Shown piece by piece: positions 51,839 to 63,055 of a stretch of DNA of 64,000 nucleotides. The translations under genes were made by a program, and so were the position numbers. The DNA comes from Utricularia gibba (lineage: Eukaryota; Streptophyta; Magnoliopsida; Lamiales; Lentibulariaceae), in assembly GCA_002189035.1 (NCBI GenBank), contig NEEC01000002.1, forward strand, positions 6,347,001 to 6,411,000. The letters are read 5' to 3'. A model generated the notes under the pieces. The model saw nothing but the letters and a program-made list of their open reading frames with translations. It was not told the origin of the DNA and did no database searches. Each line of letters starts with the position of its first letter. Position 1 is the stretch's first letter.

Positions 51839-54800
51839 CAAACGTTCCATAAAAAGAAAGAAATAGACGGTCCTAATAGCATAACCGTCAAGCATTACGA
51901 TTTTCCAAATGTAGAATGTTTTACTACCTCAAATACGTATGTAATAAGAGTGTGTTTAGTACATGGATAAATTATACTAGAAAAAAGAGGGATATATCAT
52001 AGTATAATTTTATTCCAACTCCCCCTTCCATTATTTTATTTTATATTCATAGTATAATTTATTTCATATATCAAATATTTGTTCATTTTTCTATTTAAAT
52101 ATCTTCCTTTATACTTTCTACCAAATATATCCTAAACATATTTTTTAATATACACATATAATTTGTAAAAACATAGGTAACGTTTGGAAACCACTTCCTT
52201 TATACTAAATTCAACTCTATTATCGTAGATTTGATTCTATCTTTTAAATGTATATTTGATTTTGTTTTATGAAAATTGATTTTTAAGAATTAGTTCAATT
52301 TTATGATAATCATAAATGAGTACCTAAACCCTAAAGCTTCTCACATAAAGAAATAAATTTATTATTATACTTATTTATTAATAAAAATATTATAATTAAT
52401 ACTACTTCTAAAATAAATACTAATTTGTATTCTTTTTTATCAAAATATCTATATGGACTATTATTCTACAAATTGTCAATCGACAACACAAATCAATGTA
52501 TAAAGTATAATTATAACTAATAATGGATAAATATGTCATTTATTTACAAAAATCAGATTTTAGTTTTTTAGAATTCAAACATTCGTTAATTATGTCATAA
52601 TTATTTTTTTAAAAAAATTTAAATATACATCAATTCTAAAATTTTATATTCTATTAAAATTAATTTTGAATTGAATTTTCCAAACTTAGGTTTAATATAA
52701 AAAAAATTGTATTCTCATAACTAGAAGTTAGTTTGAGATATGATAAGCATATTTACAATTTTCCATGTGGAATCATTTTTGTAGCAATTTTAGGGTAGGG
52801 TTCATGTGTGTAACATGAGGATCAAAAGTATAGGGTGTGATCTTTAACATTTAGTTGGTCGGTTTAGATGCCAACAATTTCCTTGTACTCTCATGTTATG
52901 TTTCCTTTTTCATTTGTCATGCTTATTACCCATCAAACGTGGTCCCCACTCCTGCTTCCTCTACTCATCATGCCCCGAATCCAATATTAAAAAAAAAAAA
53001 AACAAATCGAATTTCCAAATTTTAAAGAATCAGTCTAAATCCACAGTTTTAAAAATAAAAGAAATAGTTTATGAGTAAATAAAGTGTTAAATCAGATATG
53101 GAATTAATAAAAAATGTTTGTGTCGATATTAAATCGTAAAAACCAAATAACGAAACAAAAACGTTCAATTGAACTTGGCTTAATCTAAATCCAATACATC
53201 TTACTTGTGAGGGCTTGTGCAAGGAAGGGTGAAAATAATTTAGATGAATATTACATCGATTATAAATACAGAAGAATATGAAATTAATCAGAATAATCAT
53301 ATAAATTTTAATTACTACAAAATCCAAATTAAATATATTTGATTTGAAATATTTCTAGAATAAAAATAACGTAAAATCATGAAATTTGAATTCGTCTGGT
53401 ATGCTTGCCATAGAAACAAGTTCTCCGTAGTGGAAAGTTCAGATGTGAATCTGATATGGGGAAGCTGGTCCTGGGTTAGAATTCACCCCAGGTGAAAAAT
53501 CAATCTGTGCGGTGGATTCCAATTCCATTACTGGGACTGGGAGCAACACCTGCTCCGTGCTGCTCGTCACTCGCCCCACTTGATGGCAGTTAGAGGCCCA
53601 TCACCGCCCCATACAAAAGTTTAAAGTTACTTCAACCGGCGGTGGGGAGATCTCCGCCGTCGGATCCAGGGGAGCTTTGGCGATGCGATGCTACTCGAGT
53701 GCAATCTGCATGCGCGCCCGGCCGCAGGGACCGCACCCGGGTCAAGATTCCTCCCGTTTTCAGGTGCCGTACACCCATCACTTTCATTTTCATTTCCTCC
53801 TAAAAAAAAATTAATATTCTGTAATTCTAATTCTAAATTTTCGAAAATGAATACCATGAATACTCACTCATCCAAATCCATACATCAATCCAAGCTTTGT
53901 GTAATCAGTTCATGGGTCGGGTTTGCTCCAATACCAACAAGAATCGAAACCGAATTTGATTAAAGTTTTGTATAATCAGTTCCCATTTAGAATTGGATTG
54001 GAATTGACAATGATAAAAAATTGATTATCGAATCGACTCGGGATATATATATTTTTCCAATTCTGCTCTAGTACCTAAACATTATCGATTTTAAATCTCA
54101 ATTGTGTATCCTTATATTAATTTTGCATAATCAATTTCAAATAATATACATATTTGTTTATAAAAATATATTATTTTGGTACCCATCACTCAATAGATAT
54201 TATATAGAATTATTTGAATCCTTTTGAGTAATACGCTTTCTAAAATTTAAAACTCAAATTCAGTACTTACAAATTTTTAACTATTTTATTAATTATCTAT
54301 TTTAAATTTAATAATTGTTAAACAGTCTTTGTTCTAGTCGATTTTGAATAGTACGCGATCCACAAAGATACTTAGTTATATATATTTCAAAATATTGTGA
54401 AGCGAAGTTCGATATTTTACTATTGATAAATTATGTATCGAAATATATATCTTTTATTCAAAGAGTAACATGGTTTTGGAATTGTAAACCACTATTACAC
54501 AAATTAACTACTGAAGTCACTATTAGGAGAATGTTTAGTTTACAGAATAAGATAAAAAGGAGTTTAATTTGTAATATACTTTTTGTTTACTATTTAGTTG
54601 GTGGGATTAGAATTAACTTCTGACGTCACTATTTAGTTGGTCGTAAGTGAAGTAATAATATATGTAGTTTAAAATAAATTTATATATATAGTATTAAAAA
54701 AGCTCACTTAATTTTAAATTTATTAATAAAATAATTTATCAAAATTGTATATAAATCCAAATGATTTTGAAAAGTAACTATACTATTGTTACTGTGTGTG

Positions 54801-55919
54801 TAAAATAATCATCATATGTGTAAAATTTTGATCTTAGTATATAATAAAAAATGTTAAGATGATTAATTTTTAGAAATATCTATATAAATCACCCCTAGCG
54901 TAATAGTGCATGCTCATGCAAGTAAAACAAAGAAAAAGGAAAAAAAAGAGGTAATTTAATGATTAGATTAAGGTATGCATGATGTGACATACATAATTAA
55001 TTATATGGTTTTGGAGGTGTAGATATCCAATAACCAGTCCATAATGAAGAAATAATTCACCCCAAAATAACCCCTCTACCGCCTACGCGTATTTACTGCC
55101 CCATTTACTGCACCCGCAGTAAAAGTAAATTATTGCTTCTGGTTTGAGTGAAAATTAATTCCCCCGTATAATAATATATTTATTTATTGACGCCTCCTGT
55201 TTTTAATACCGCCTTGCTATGCTATTCCGCTTTCCCATTTCCTTTTTTTTTTAAATATAATAATATTATAAAAGCCTTAACAGGAAAGCCCACTGGACTG
55301 GACCACCCTATTCGCTTGGGCCTGTGGGCCCGCTGCGAGTATTTGGTTAAAATTATATTAATAAAATAATTATCAAATGTTTTTTTTAAAAAAATTATAC
55401 ATTCCAAATTGAATTTATGAAAAATTGAAAATGGAATGAAATATGATGAGAAATAATTTCTCTTCATGAAATATACATTTATAAAACTGAGACCAGGGTC
55501 TAATTACAATATATTACATTGATTACGAACAGAGTAATAAACATGATTAAATAAAAGAATATTCATAATTTTATATGAGACATTTTGTCATTGATATTAG
55601 ATAATGTAAAATATAAAACAATATGGTGCAACATAAAAGTAAATAATGACATTATAATGTTATATATATATTCTAATTTTTACGGTTTTATATTTTTTAC
55701 TTTTAAAGAAAAATAATTTTGAATATCAAGTTTTTCATTTTAATGTGTGTTAAAAATGGGAATTTTTTATAATTATTTTTTTAATGATATTAATAGAAGT
55801 AGTTTAATGTTTTTATTTTCGAAATACAAAAAAAATATTTACATGGTGGAGTGTTTGGGTAAATAAAAGTCGAAGGGTGACATCATCGTTGGAAAAGTAC
55901 ATGCTTTTCCTTTACTGCC
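51839..55919. other. 4-kb AT-rich gene desert
   Basis: Long stretches of AT-rich sequence without coding signal. A GC-richer island at about 53460-53780 is the only contrast; its open frames show no known motif. Another short GC-rich patch lies near 55285-55335. No LTRs or terminal repeats were recognised. Confidence 0.5.
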
Positions 55920-57357
55920 CCTGGGTTCACTGTCGTTTTGCAGAAGCAGACTGACCAAACTGACCTTGCCTCCATTTGTTTATTCGAAATCCAGAAAAAA
56001 AAAATGAATATATTGCAGGCTGGGGATTGGCGTCGGGTGGTTTCGTCTTCCCCATTTGATTTTGATGCAGAACCACCACTTGTTTCTGCAAACGCATTTT
56101 ATATTCTCGTTGTACGTTATATTTATTCATTTATTTATTGATATGATACTCCTTGAAAATGGTGTGCCCATGGGACAAAACCTAGAAAAGTGCTTCATTA
56201 TCATCGTGCATGGTGTTGATTTTTAAAGTTTTAAACGAAGTTGATGCGGATATCCATTTTCATTGAAGTGGATGATTATTTGTTTTGTGTACTTGGTGGG
56301 AAGAATGGGAATTTGATGGGGAATATTGATCGGTATCAATAATTTTCCAGCCTAAAGTAGGGTAATAACTTGGTAGATTCATTTCATGGCGTGCATTCCT
56401 ACTATCTTCTTTCAATTTGATTGACATACGTACCAAAGACTGCATTTTTGTTTGAATATGAATAACGGGGTTTCAGTTTTCTTGACGGAAAGATTCGTTT
56501 TTCTTTTGGTTTCAGCAGTTTATTGGTGTACGAGGCACTGTGCCGAGACCACTCACCCAGAGATTTTTTATTTTGTGTAATCAATGGACTGGGAACTGTT
56601 GAAGATGACTGTTTCGTGCGGGAAAGAAAATATGATGGGCAGGGGATGGGGGTTTTTATACAGTCACCCTATATTTACTTCCTCACCCCACAGAAGTGCT
56701 ATGCAACGGGATGCTACTGTTTAGCAGCTGAGTTTGGGAGCATGCACATTTTTTGGTGTGAAATGGGTTGTTGGCTGTTAGTGTAAGTTACTCGGAAACA
56801 AGTGTTTTGGGGGTTGCTGTTGTAGTCTGTGTTAGCAATTGAAAGGTCGTTTTCTTTTGTGCAGAGATAAAAGATGTGGGAAAAAGAGCGGAGCACTTGA
56901 TAATCCGACCACTCACTTCTGGTCCTCGCGTGCGTTGATGCTGAGAAAAATACTGGCTCCCCTCTTCATTACGTTGTGTGTCATGTGTGTGTATTTTTGG
57001 GTTTTTAACTTTACCCCATCTTTCATGTTGATGGGTTCTCATTGAAACAAGAGTGGAACCCCACATAGATTTTTCAGTGGCTTTCTTTTCCTTGTTGCAG
57101 TGTGTTTGTTGTTCATTGGTTCTGGATTTATAGGGCATGGTCTGTATGATAGGTTCCTCTCATACTCTACGAGATTCTCTGAAACCGTCCTGGCTTTATT
57201 TATTTGTTTTGCCTGTGGAACTGGGTAACTTCTTGAAGGCCCGAATCCTTTTCCATGGCTGAAAGAGAAACCACTTCTCCTTGTATGAAAAAACTTGTTT
57301 CTGAGTGCAACAACGGCAACCAATGATCAGCCATTGAGTGCTCTTCTGCTAAAATCC
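55920..57357 (+). promoter_or_regulatory. ARF5 promoter and long 5' leader region
   Basis: Sequence character changes near 55900 from AT-rich to mixed, and stays so to the ARF5 ATG at 57358. Only short open frames occur, so this probably contains the promoter and a long leader, possibly with upstream ORFs. An in-frame ATG at 57295 exists, but the conserved start is [10 protein letters not shown] at 57358. Confidence 0.4.
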
Positions 57358-60300
57358 ATGGCATCCGTTGAGGAAAGAGTGAAACCAGTTGGCTTTGTTG
57401 GCGGTGGATGTAATTTGCTTGAGGGAATGAAGTTGCTGAAGGAAATGCAGGAGCATACTGGTGAGATTGACAGTTTCTTGTTCACAATGTCCTCGTTGTT
57501 TCAGTTCACTTTTAGATTTAAACGGTGTTTTTTTCTTATTGCTGCAGTTCCTCGGAAGCCAATAAATTCAGAGCTTTGGCATGCTTGCGCCGGCCCACTG
57601 GTAACTCTTCCTCAAGTTGGAAGCCTTGTCTACTATTTCCCACAAGGTCACAGTGAGCAGGTAACCAGTGTTCTTTCTTCTTTTCAACATAAGAATTGTC
57701 TTTCACTGGGTGCAGTTGATTACTGGTTAATTTTTTTGGGCTCATTGCTGGAAATTCTTTGTAATTTGAAGGAGTTTCATATGCTTTTTTACAGGTTGCA
57801 GTCTCTACTAACAAAGCAGCTACAACACAGATACCCAAGTATCCCAATCTCCCCCTCAGTTGCTGTGCCAAGTGCACAATGTCACACTCCATGTATGCTG
57901 CCGCATTTTGCTTTCTTTGGGTTGAATCGAAGTTTTTCAACAGTGATTCTGTGTTGGGCTGATGTGCTTCCTGGTTTTGCAACCTGTAGGGAGACAAGGA
58001 CACAGATGAAATCTATGCTCAAATAAGCCTGCAACCTGTTAATTCTGTAAGCATAGCTGCACATTTTCATATTACCATTGATGTGATTGACTTTGATCTG
58101 TGTTTTTTGGGCTTCAGGATAAAGATGTCGTTCCAATACCCGACTTTGGGATGAAGTCTTGCAAGCATCCAACAGAATTTTTCTGCAAGACCTTGACTGC
58201 CAGTGATACAAGCACTCATGGTGGCTTCTCCGTACCACGCAGAGCAGCAGAGAAACTCTTTCCACTACTGGTCTGGATACGATCACTAAGGCTCAGCTCT
58301 TTTGACTTTCTTGGTTTTGAGATAATCTCCACTCATATTCTTGAGATATCTTTGTAGGATTACTCCATGCAACCTCCAACTCAAGAACTTATTGTCCGTG
58401 ATCTACATGATAATAACTGGACCTTTCGCCATATATACCGGGGTTAGCCGTTTGGATCCTTCAGTGTTGATTCTCTAGAGAACAAATCTGTGCTTCCCCA
58501 GTGTCTGCTCCTGAATCTTACCTTGTTATCTTTTTCGTATTCAGGGCAGCCTAAAAGGCACTTACTCACAACCGGTTGGAGTATGTTTGTTGGTGCAAAG
58601 AGGCTCAGAGCTGGTGATTCGATTCTCTTTGTCAGGTAGATCTACACGCTTCTTAAACTTCTAAGAATTCATGCTTTGAACCCTGTCTCGAATCTATGCA
58701 GAGATGAAAAGTCACAGCTTTTACTTGGAGTTAGGCGAGCTAATCGTCAGCAAGCAACCTTGCCCTCTTCAGTTTTGTCCACGGACAGCATGCACATAGG
58801 AATCCTTGCTGCAGCTGCGCATGCTGCTGCTAATCGAAGTCCATTCACAATCTTCTACAATCCCAGGTTTCTTCACTTTGAGTGCTGGTTGATATATTCA
58901 TCATGTCTGAAGTAGAACAAGCAGATGATTTGACTCTTTATTCCATGTACATTGCAGGGCATGCTCTTCAGAGTTTGTCATTCCGTTGGCCAAATACCGG
59001 AAAGCAGTTTACAGTACCCAGCTTTCTGTTGGCATGAGGTTTGGTATGATGTTCGAAACTGAAGAATCAAATAAAAGGAGGTAACCTTGAGTTTCATTTG
59101 CCAAGGATCAGATATGTTCACTTGAAATCTGCTTGTAATGTCTTCTCTAATATATACTCAGATATATGGGCACAATCACTGGTATATCTGACTTGGATCC
59201 TTTGAGATGGCCGAATTCAAAGTGGCGGTGTCTTCAGGTACTAAACATTGAAACAAAGACAAAAACTTGCGGCATACTTGAAGTTCTTCAGACACTGTGA
59301 TTAACTTTGTGCCATTATGATCACAGGTGGAGTGGGATGAGCCTGGCTGTGGGACAAAAGAAATAGAGTTAGTCCTTGGGAGATCGAAACACCTGAAAGT
59401 CTCTTCATTTTCCCTTCTCTAGCTGCAAATATGAAACGCCCCTTCCACTCTGCATTCATGGGTACTTCACTTCCTCTGAGAAGATAGATCTTCCTTATGG
59501 CATCATGAGATTGATTTTTCCTCATCCAGGGGCACCAACAGAATGGGATTCTCTGATGAATAGGCAGTTCCTCCGAGTATCTGATGGTTCACCGGCCACT
59601 TTTCAATGTCCCACAATTCCTGGGATGTGGCCAGATCATCTAAGGAGTATTTTCGTACAACCTCACAACAGATTAACCTCCACCACAGGCTGCATTGTAC
59701 CTGCTATGCAAGATGCTGTGGATCCAGTGTTTCAAGAAGTGAAACCTCTGCAACCAGTAGGCAGACAGAAGCTCGATGCCACAGTTTTCCGAGGAGATGA
59801 AGGTGATCCTGCCACAGATTCAAGTGTGATCTTGGATGGAAAAGAAGATAGAGCTGGAAGCCATGCCTATTTTGGAACTGGTACTAAGTTGTGCGCACCG
59901 GAAAGTGCACTGGGTGCGGAGCCGTTTCCATCACCAGGAGGGTCATCGGAGAAAGTCCAATGCTCTGTCAGCAATTTGGGAAATGTGGAAGAGGATAGCA
60001 GCCTGTCAGCTCAGCAAGCAAGTGTATGGATTGAAGCTCAACCTGTTAATCCATCCCAACTGGAGTCTCCTGTCCCTAATCCCCTGCCTCAGTACTCAGG
60101 ACAGATTGATTTAGTGTCATGCCCTCCGATATGTGACACAGTTGGATCTCTTCGAAATCCAGGCTCTCTGTGCATGGTTCGAAAATTTGACAACCATTCT
60201 GAATCATCAGCCGACCCCTACTTTCCTCTGCCACCTGAAAGCCAAGAGCTATGGGATGCTCAAATAAACAGCACAAAATGCACAGACATTCCAGCAGTGA

Positions 60301-61170
60301 TGTCACAACACAGCATTTTGAACTTGCCTTATACCTTATGTGGTCTGAAAGGCTTCAACGGTGAGAACAATAACCAGGGAGACATCTACAGTTATCTAAA
60401 TGGTGATGGTAGTAACAGTGGAAGCACAGTGGTTGATCCATCAGTATCCACCGTGGTGTTGGATGACTTTTTTGCTTTAAAGAAGAGCGATTTTCAGAGC
60501 CCCTGTGATTATATCATAGGGAACATGTCAGCCAACCAGGATGTTCAGTCACAAATTACATCAGCTAGCTTAGCAGATTCACAGGGCTTCTCCATACAAG
60601 AATTTGCAGATAACTCAGGCGGAACATCATCCAGCAATGCTGATTTAGATGACAGGAACATGTTGCAATGGAATCAAGTTCCTCCAAGGTTCCGAACATA
60701 CACCAAGGTACATTCCTAAAACCTACCCTGTACGCACTTTCTGTTCTATGTGATTTCAGTGAGTATTCTTTTGCAGATACAAAAGGCTGGATCTGTTGGA
60801 AGGTCCATTGATGTTTCAGGATTCAAGAACTACGACGAGCTACGCTTAGAAATCGAGCGCATGTTTGGCCTTGGGGGCCTGCTGAATGATCTGGGGTCTG
60901 GATGGAAGCTGGTTTATGTGGACTATGAAAATGATGTTCTTCTTGTTGGAGATGATCCATGGGAGTAAGTATTCTGTCCTAGATCACCCCCAATTACTTA
61001 TTTGACAAATCTACTTACAATACACCCATCGCCATTGCAGAGAATTCGTGGGCTGCGCAAAGTGTATCAGAATTCTTTCTCCACCAGAAGTGAAGCAGAT
61101 GGGTGAAGAGGGAATGCAGCTCCTGAACTCTGTTGGTATTCAAGGCATCGATGGCTCCAATTCTAGCTGA
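57358..61170 (+). CDS. ARF5: Auxin response factor 5 (MONOPTEROS)
   Basis: Fourteen exons: 57358-57460, 57548-57660, 57795-57892, 57990-58046, 58118-58270, 58358-58442, 58545-58635, 58702-58866, 58958-59080, 59162-59237, 59327-59461, 59530-60707, 60777-60964 and 61041-61170; about 898 residues. The order is a short N-terminus ([17 protein letters not shown]), the B3 DNA-binding domain ([68 protein letters not shown]), the ARF/dimerisation domain ([40 protein letters not shown]), a long middle region in one exon, and a C-terminal PB1 domain ([40 protein letters not shown]). The opening and ending ([12 protein letters not shown]) match MONOPTEROS, the activator ARF for embryo axis, vasculature and flower initiation. 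Two single-base losses are inferred: C run 57851-57855 and A run 59361-59363; with them all phases fit. Confidence 0.95.
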
Positions 61171-61440
61171 GGCTGGATTATGGATTTGTTGCTACATCAC
61201 CCTCATTTCCAGTTACTTTCATGGTGACTGACAGCTACCTAGTTGACATATCTGATCCTATATGCATCTTTGATGAGCACCATGATGGTTTATTGATGTA
61301 TCTTTAGTAAAACAGCTTATCTCTTAGTAGTTGTACTGCAGGAGAGACATGCACAAAGACCATGTTCATTGTCTCCTGTCCTACAAATCACAGCACAAAA
61401 TTTGGAATGAATAATCATTCAAGAGGAGGAAGAATTTGAT

Positions 61441-62667
61441 CTATACCCTGACAGGTTTCTGCAGAACAGCAGATAAGTAAACCGGCGACTTCCCTGAGCC
61501 AGTGCTCTTCTCCCATTTAATCTTCTTGTACCCAAATCGTTCAATCAAAAGAGTTAAACCACCTTGCGCCTTCTCATCATCATTCTCACACAGGAAGTTG
61601 TCCATCCAAAACAAACCACCCCCTCTGAGCACACGGTCGATATCAAACAGCAGAAACTCCAATTTCTCGGATCTACCTCTGATATCCATTGCGTTCGCAG
61701 CATGAACCAAATCGAACACGTTATCGTAAAATGGGAACCTTTGATCAATGCTCACATACAAAGGGAACACACCCCTTGCAGCAATGAAGTCACTGAATGG
61801 AGCATCCACATTCAAAGTTGCAGTAACTATAGTGACATTTTTCTCAGCCATTCGTGCAGCAAAAGTCCCGGAGCCACCACCAATATCAAGCCCTGTTCTT
61901 ATTCCCCCATCTCCCAATTGCAACACATCATCAATCAGGAAATCGTTCCTGCTTCTGGCCCTGAGGTATCTAATTGTTTCATAGCCCTTTGTGATGTCAA
62001 AACAGCCAGAGCAATCCTTGCTCACTTTTTTACCATTCAGACAGGCAAGACTCTTGCATCCTAAACCACTCCAACTATAAATCTTTTCACTAACAACACT
62101 CCAAAGTGAATCAGGAAAGTGCTGCAAACCCACCTTAGAAACTGTTCTTGCAAAGCATCTCCTACGAGGCAAAGGCTCGCATCCTTTGAGTATCAGCTTC
62201 TGGGCAAGAATCCAGTCATCAGGGCACAATCCATTAACTTTGTAAATCATGAATTGGGATAACATTTCCAAAGATTTCACACAAGAATGTCCAATGGACG
62301 CAACCATTTCAGTGATCCCAGTTTTCGAATCCTTACCCAGAGGAAGTCGACGCGTAGTCAGAAACTCTTTGAGCTCGTTCGCCACATTGGGTTTCGAAAA
62401 ATTGATGCCTTCATAACCCAAGACGTCTTTCTCAATCTGGGTAAGCTTCTTTTGGGAAGACTCGATCTCTTTGAGAATAAGGCTGATTTTCTCTGAAATG
62501 ACCGAAATGTTTCTGGGACTCCTGGAATGGTACGTGAATGCGTACAAAGCGAAAACGTTGGTGGTGACTACCGAGAATATCATGAGAAGATTCACGGAGG
62601 ATGCACACAGCGACGGCTTCTTGAATCTCGCGGTTCCATCTCCGATTTTGAGATTTACAGAACCCAT
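61441..62667 (-). CDS. Membrane-anchored SAM-dependent methyltransferase (At1g29790-like)
   Basis: An intronless 408-residue frame from ATG 62667. A short cytosolic N-terminus precedes one signal-anchor helix (SVNLLMIFSVVTTNVFALYA, about residues 24-43), then a coiled-coil-like stem (SEKISLILKEIESSQKKLTQ). The lumenal-type catalytic domain has conserved cysteines (KGCEPLPRRRCFAR; KDCSGCFDI), the SAM-binding motif I in RTGLDIGGGSGTFAARMAE, then TATLNVDAPF, FDLVHAANAMDIRG and FDIDRVLRGGGLFWMDNF. The layout fits plant Golgi type II methyltransferase-like proteins of the At1g29790 group, related to QUA2/DUF248 enzymes; the substrate is unknown. It converges on ARF5, with 270 bases between the stops. 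The gene is undamaged. Confidence 0.88.
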   Translation of the reverse strand: MGSVNLKIGDGTARFKKPSLCASSVNLLMIFSVVTTNVFALYAFTYHSRSPRNISVISEKISLILKEIESSQKKLTQIEKDVLGYEGINFSKPNVANELKEFLTTRRLPLGKDSKTGITEMVASIGHSCVKSLEMLSQFMIYKVNGLCPDDWILAQKLILKGCEPLPRRRCFARTVSKVGLQHFPDSLWSVVSEKIYSWSGLGCKSLACLNGKKVSKDCSGCFDITKGYETIRYLRARSRNDFLIDDVLQLGDGGIRTGLDIGGGSGTFAARMAEKNVTIVTATLNVDAPFSDFIAARGVFPLYVSIDQRFPFYDNVFDLVHAANAMDIRGRSEKLEFLLFDIDRVLRGGGLFWMDNFLCENDDEKAQGGLTLLIERFGYKKIKWEKSTGSGKSPVYLSAVLQKPVRV

Positions 62668-63055
62668 TTCTCTGGTGATGGTTTGCTTCTAAGTGAGAAT
62701 CAGGGCCAATCGGGAACAAGCAGCAGAGTACATGAGAGAAGAAGAACGCCTCACCCCCAGGCTCAGCCCCACCAACACGAGTACGGTCAGTGCTGGAATG
62801 TCACTCCCAACCACACCAATCACACATCCTGAACATGTCGTTGTCACCATTTATGAGCTTTGACTCATGTCTTTTACCTAACAAAAAATAAATAAATATA
62901 TACATGTGACAAAACAACGACAAACAAGCATAAGGTGGAGAATTCCTTGAACATGGAGAAGCAAATGGGAAATGATTCCCCATGCCAAGATAAAGGGCAA
63001 AAGAAGCAGAGAAAATGAATCATGAAATCATCAGCCACGATCCTCAACAAAACAG
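62668..63055. other. Spacer upstream of the methyltransferase gene
   Basis: About 390 bases containing the methyltransferase promoter and the 3' UTR of the CCCH gene. No coding sequence is recognised; a short A/T-rich stretch lies near 62880-62900. Confidence 0.5.
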
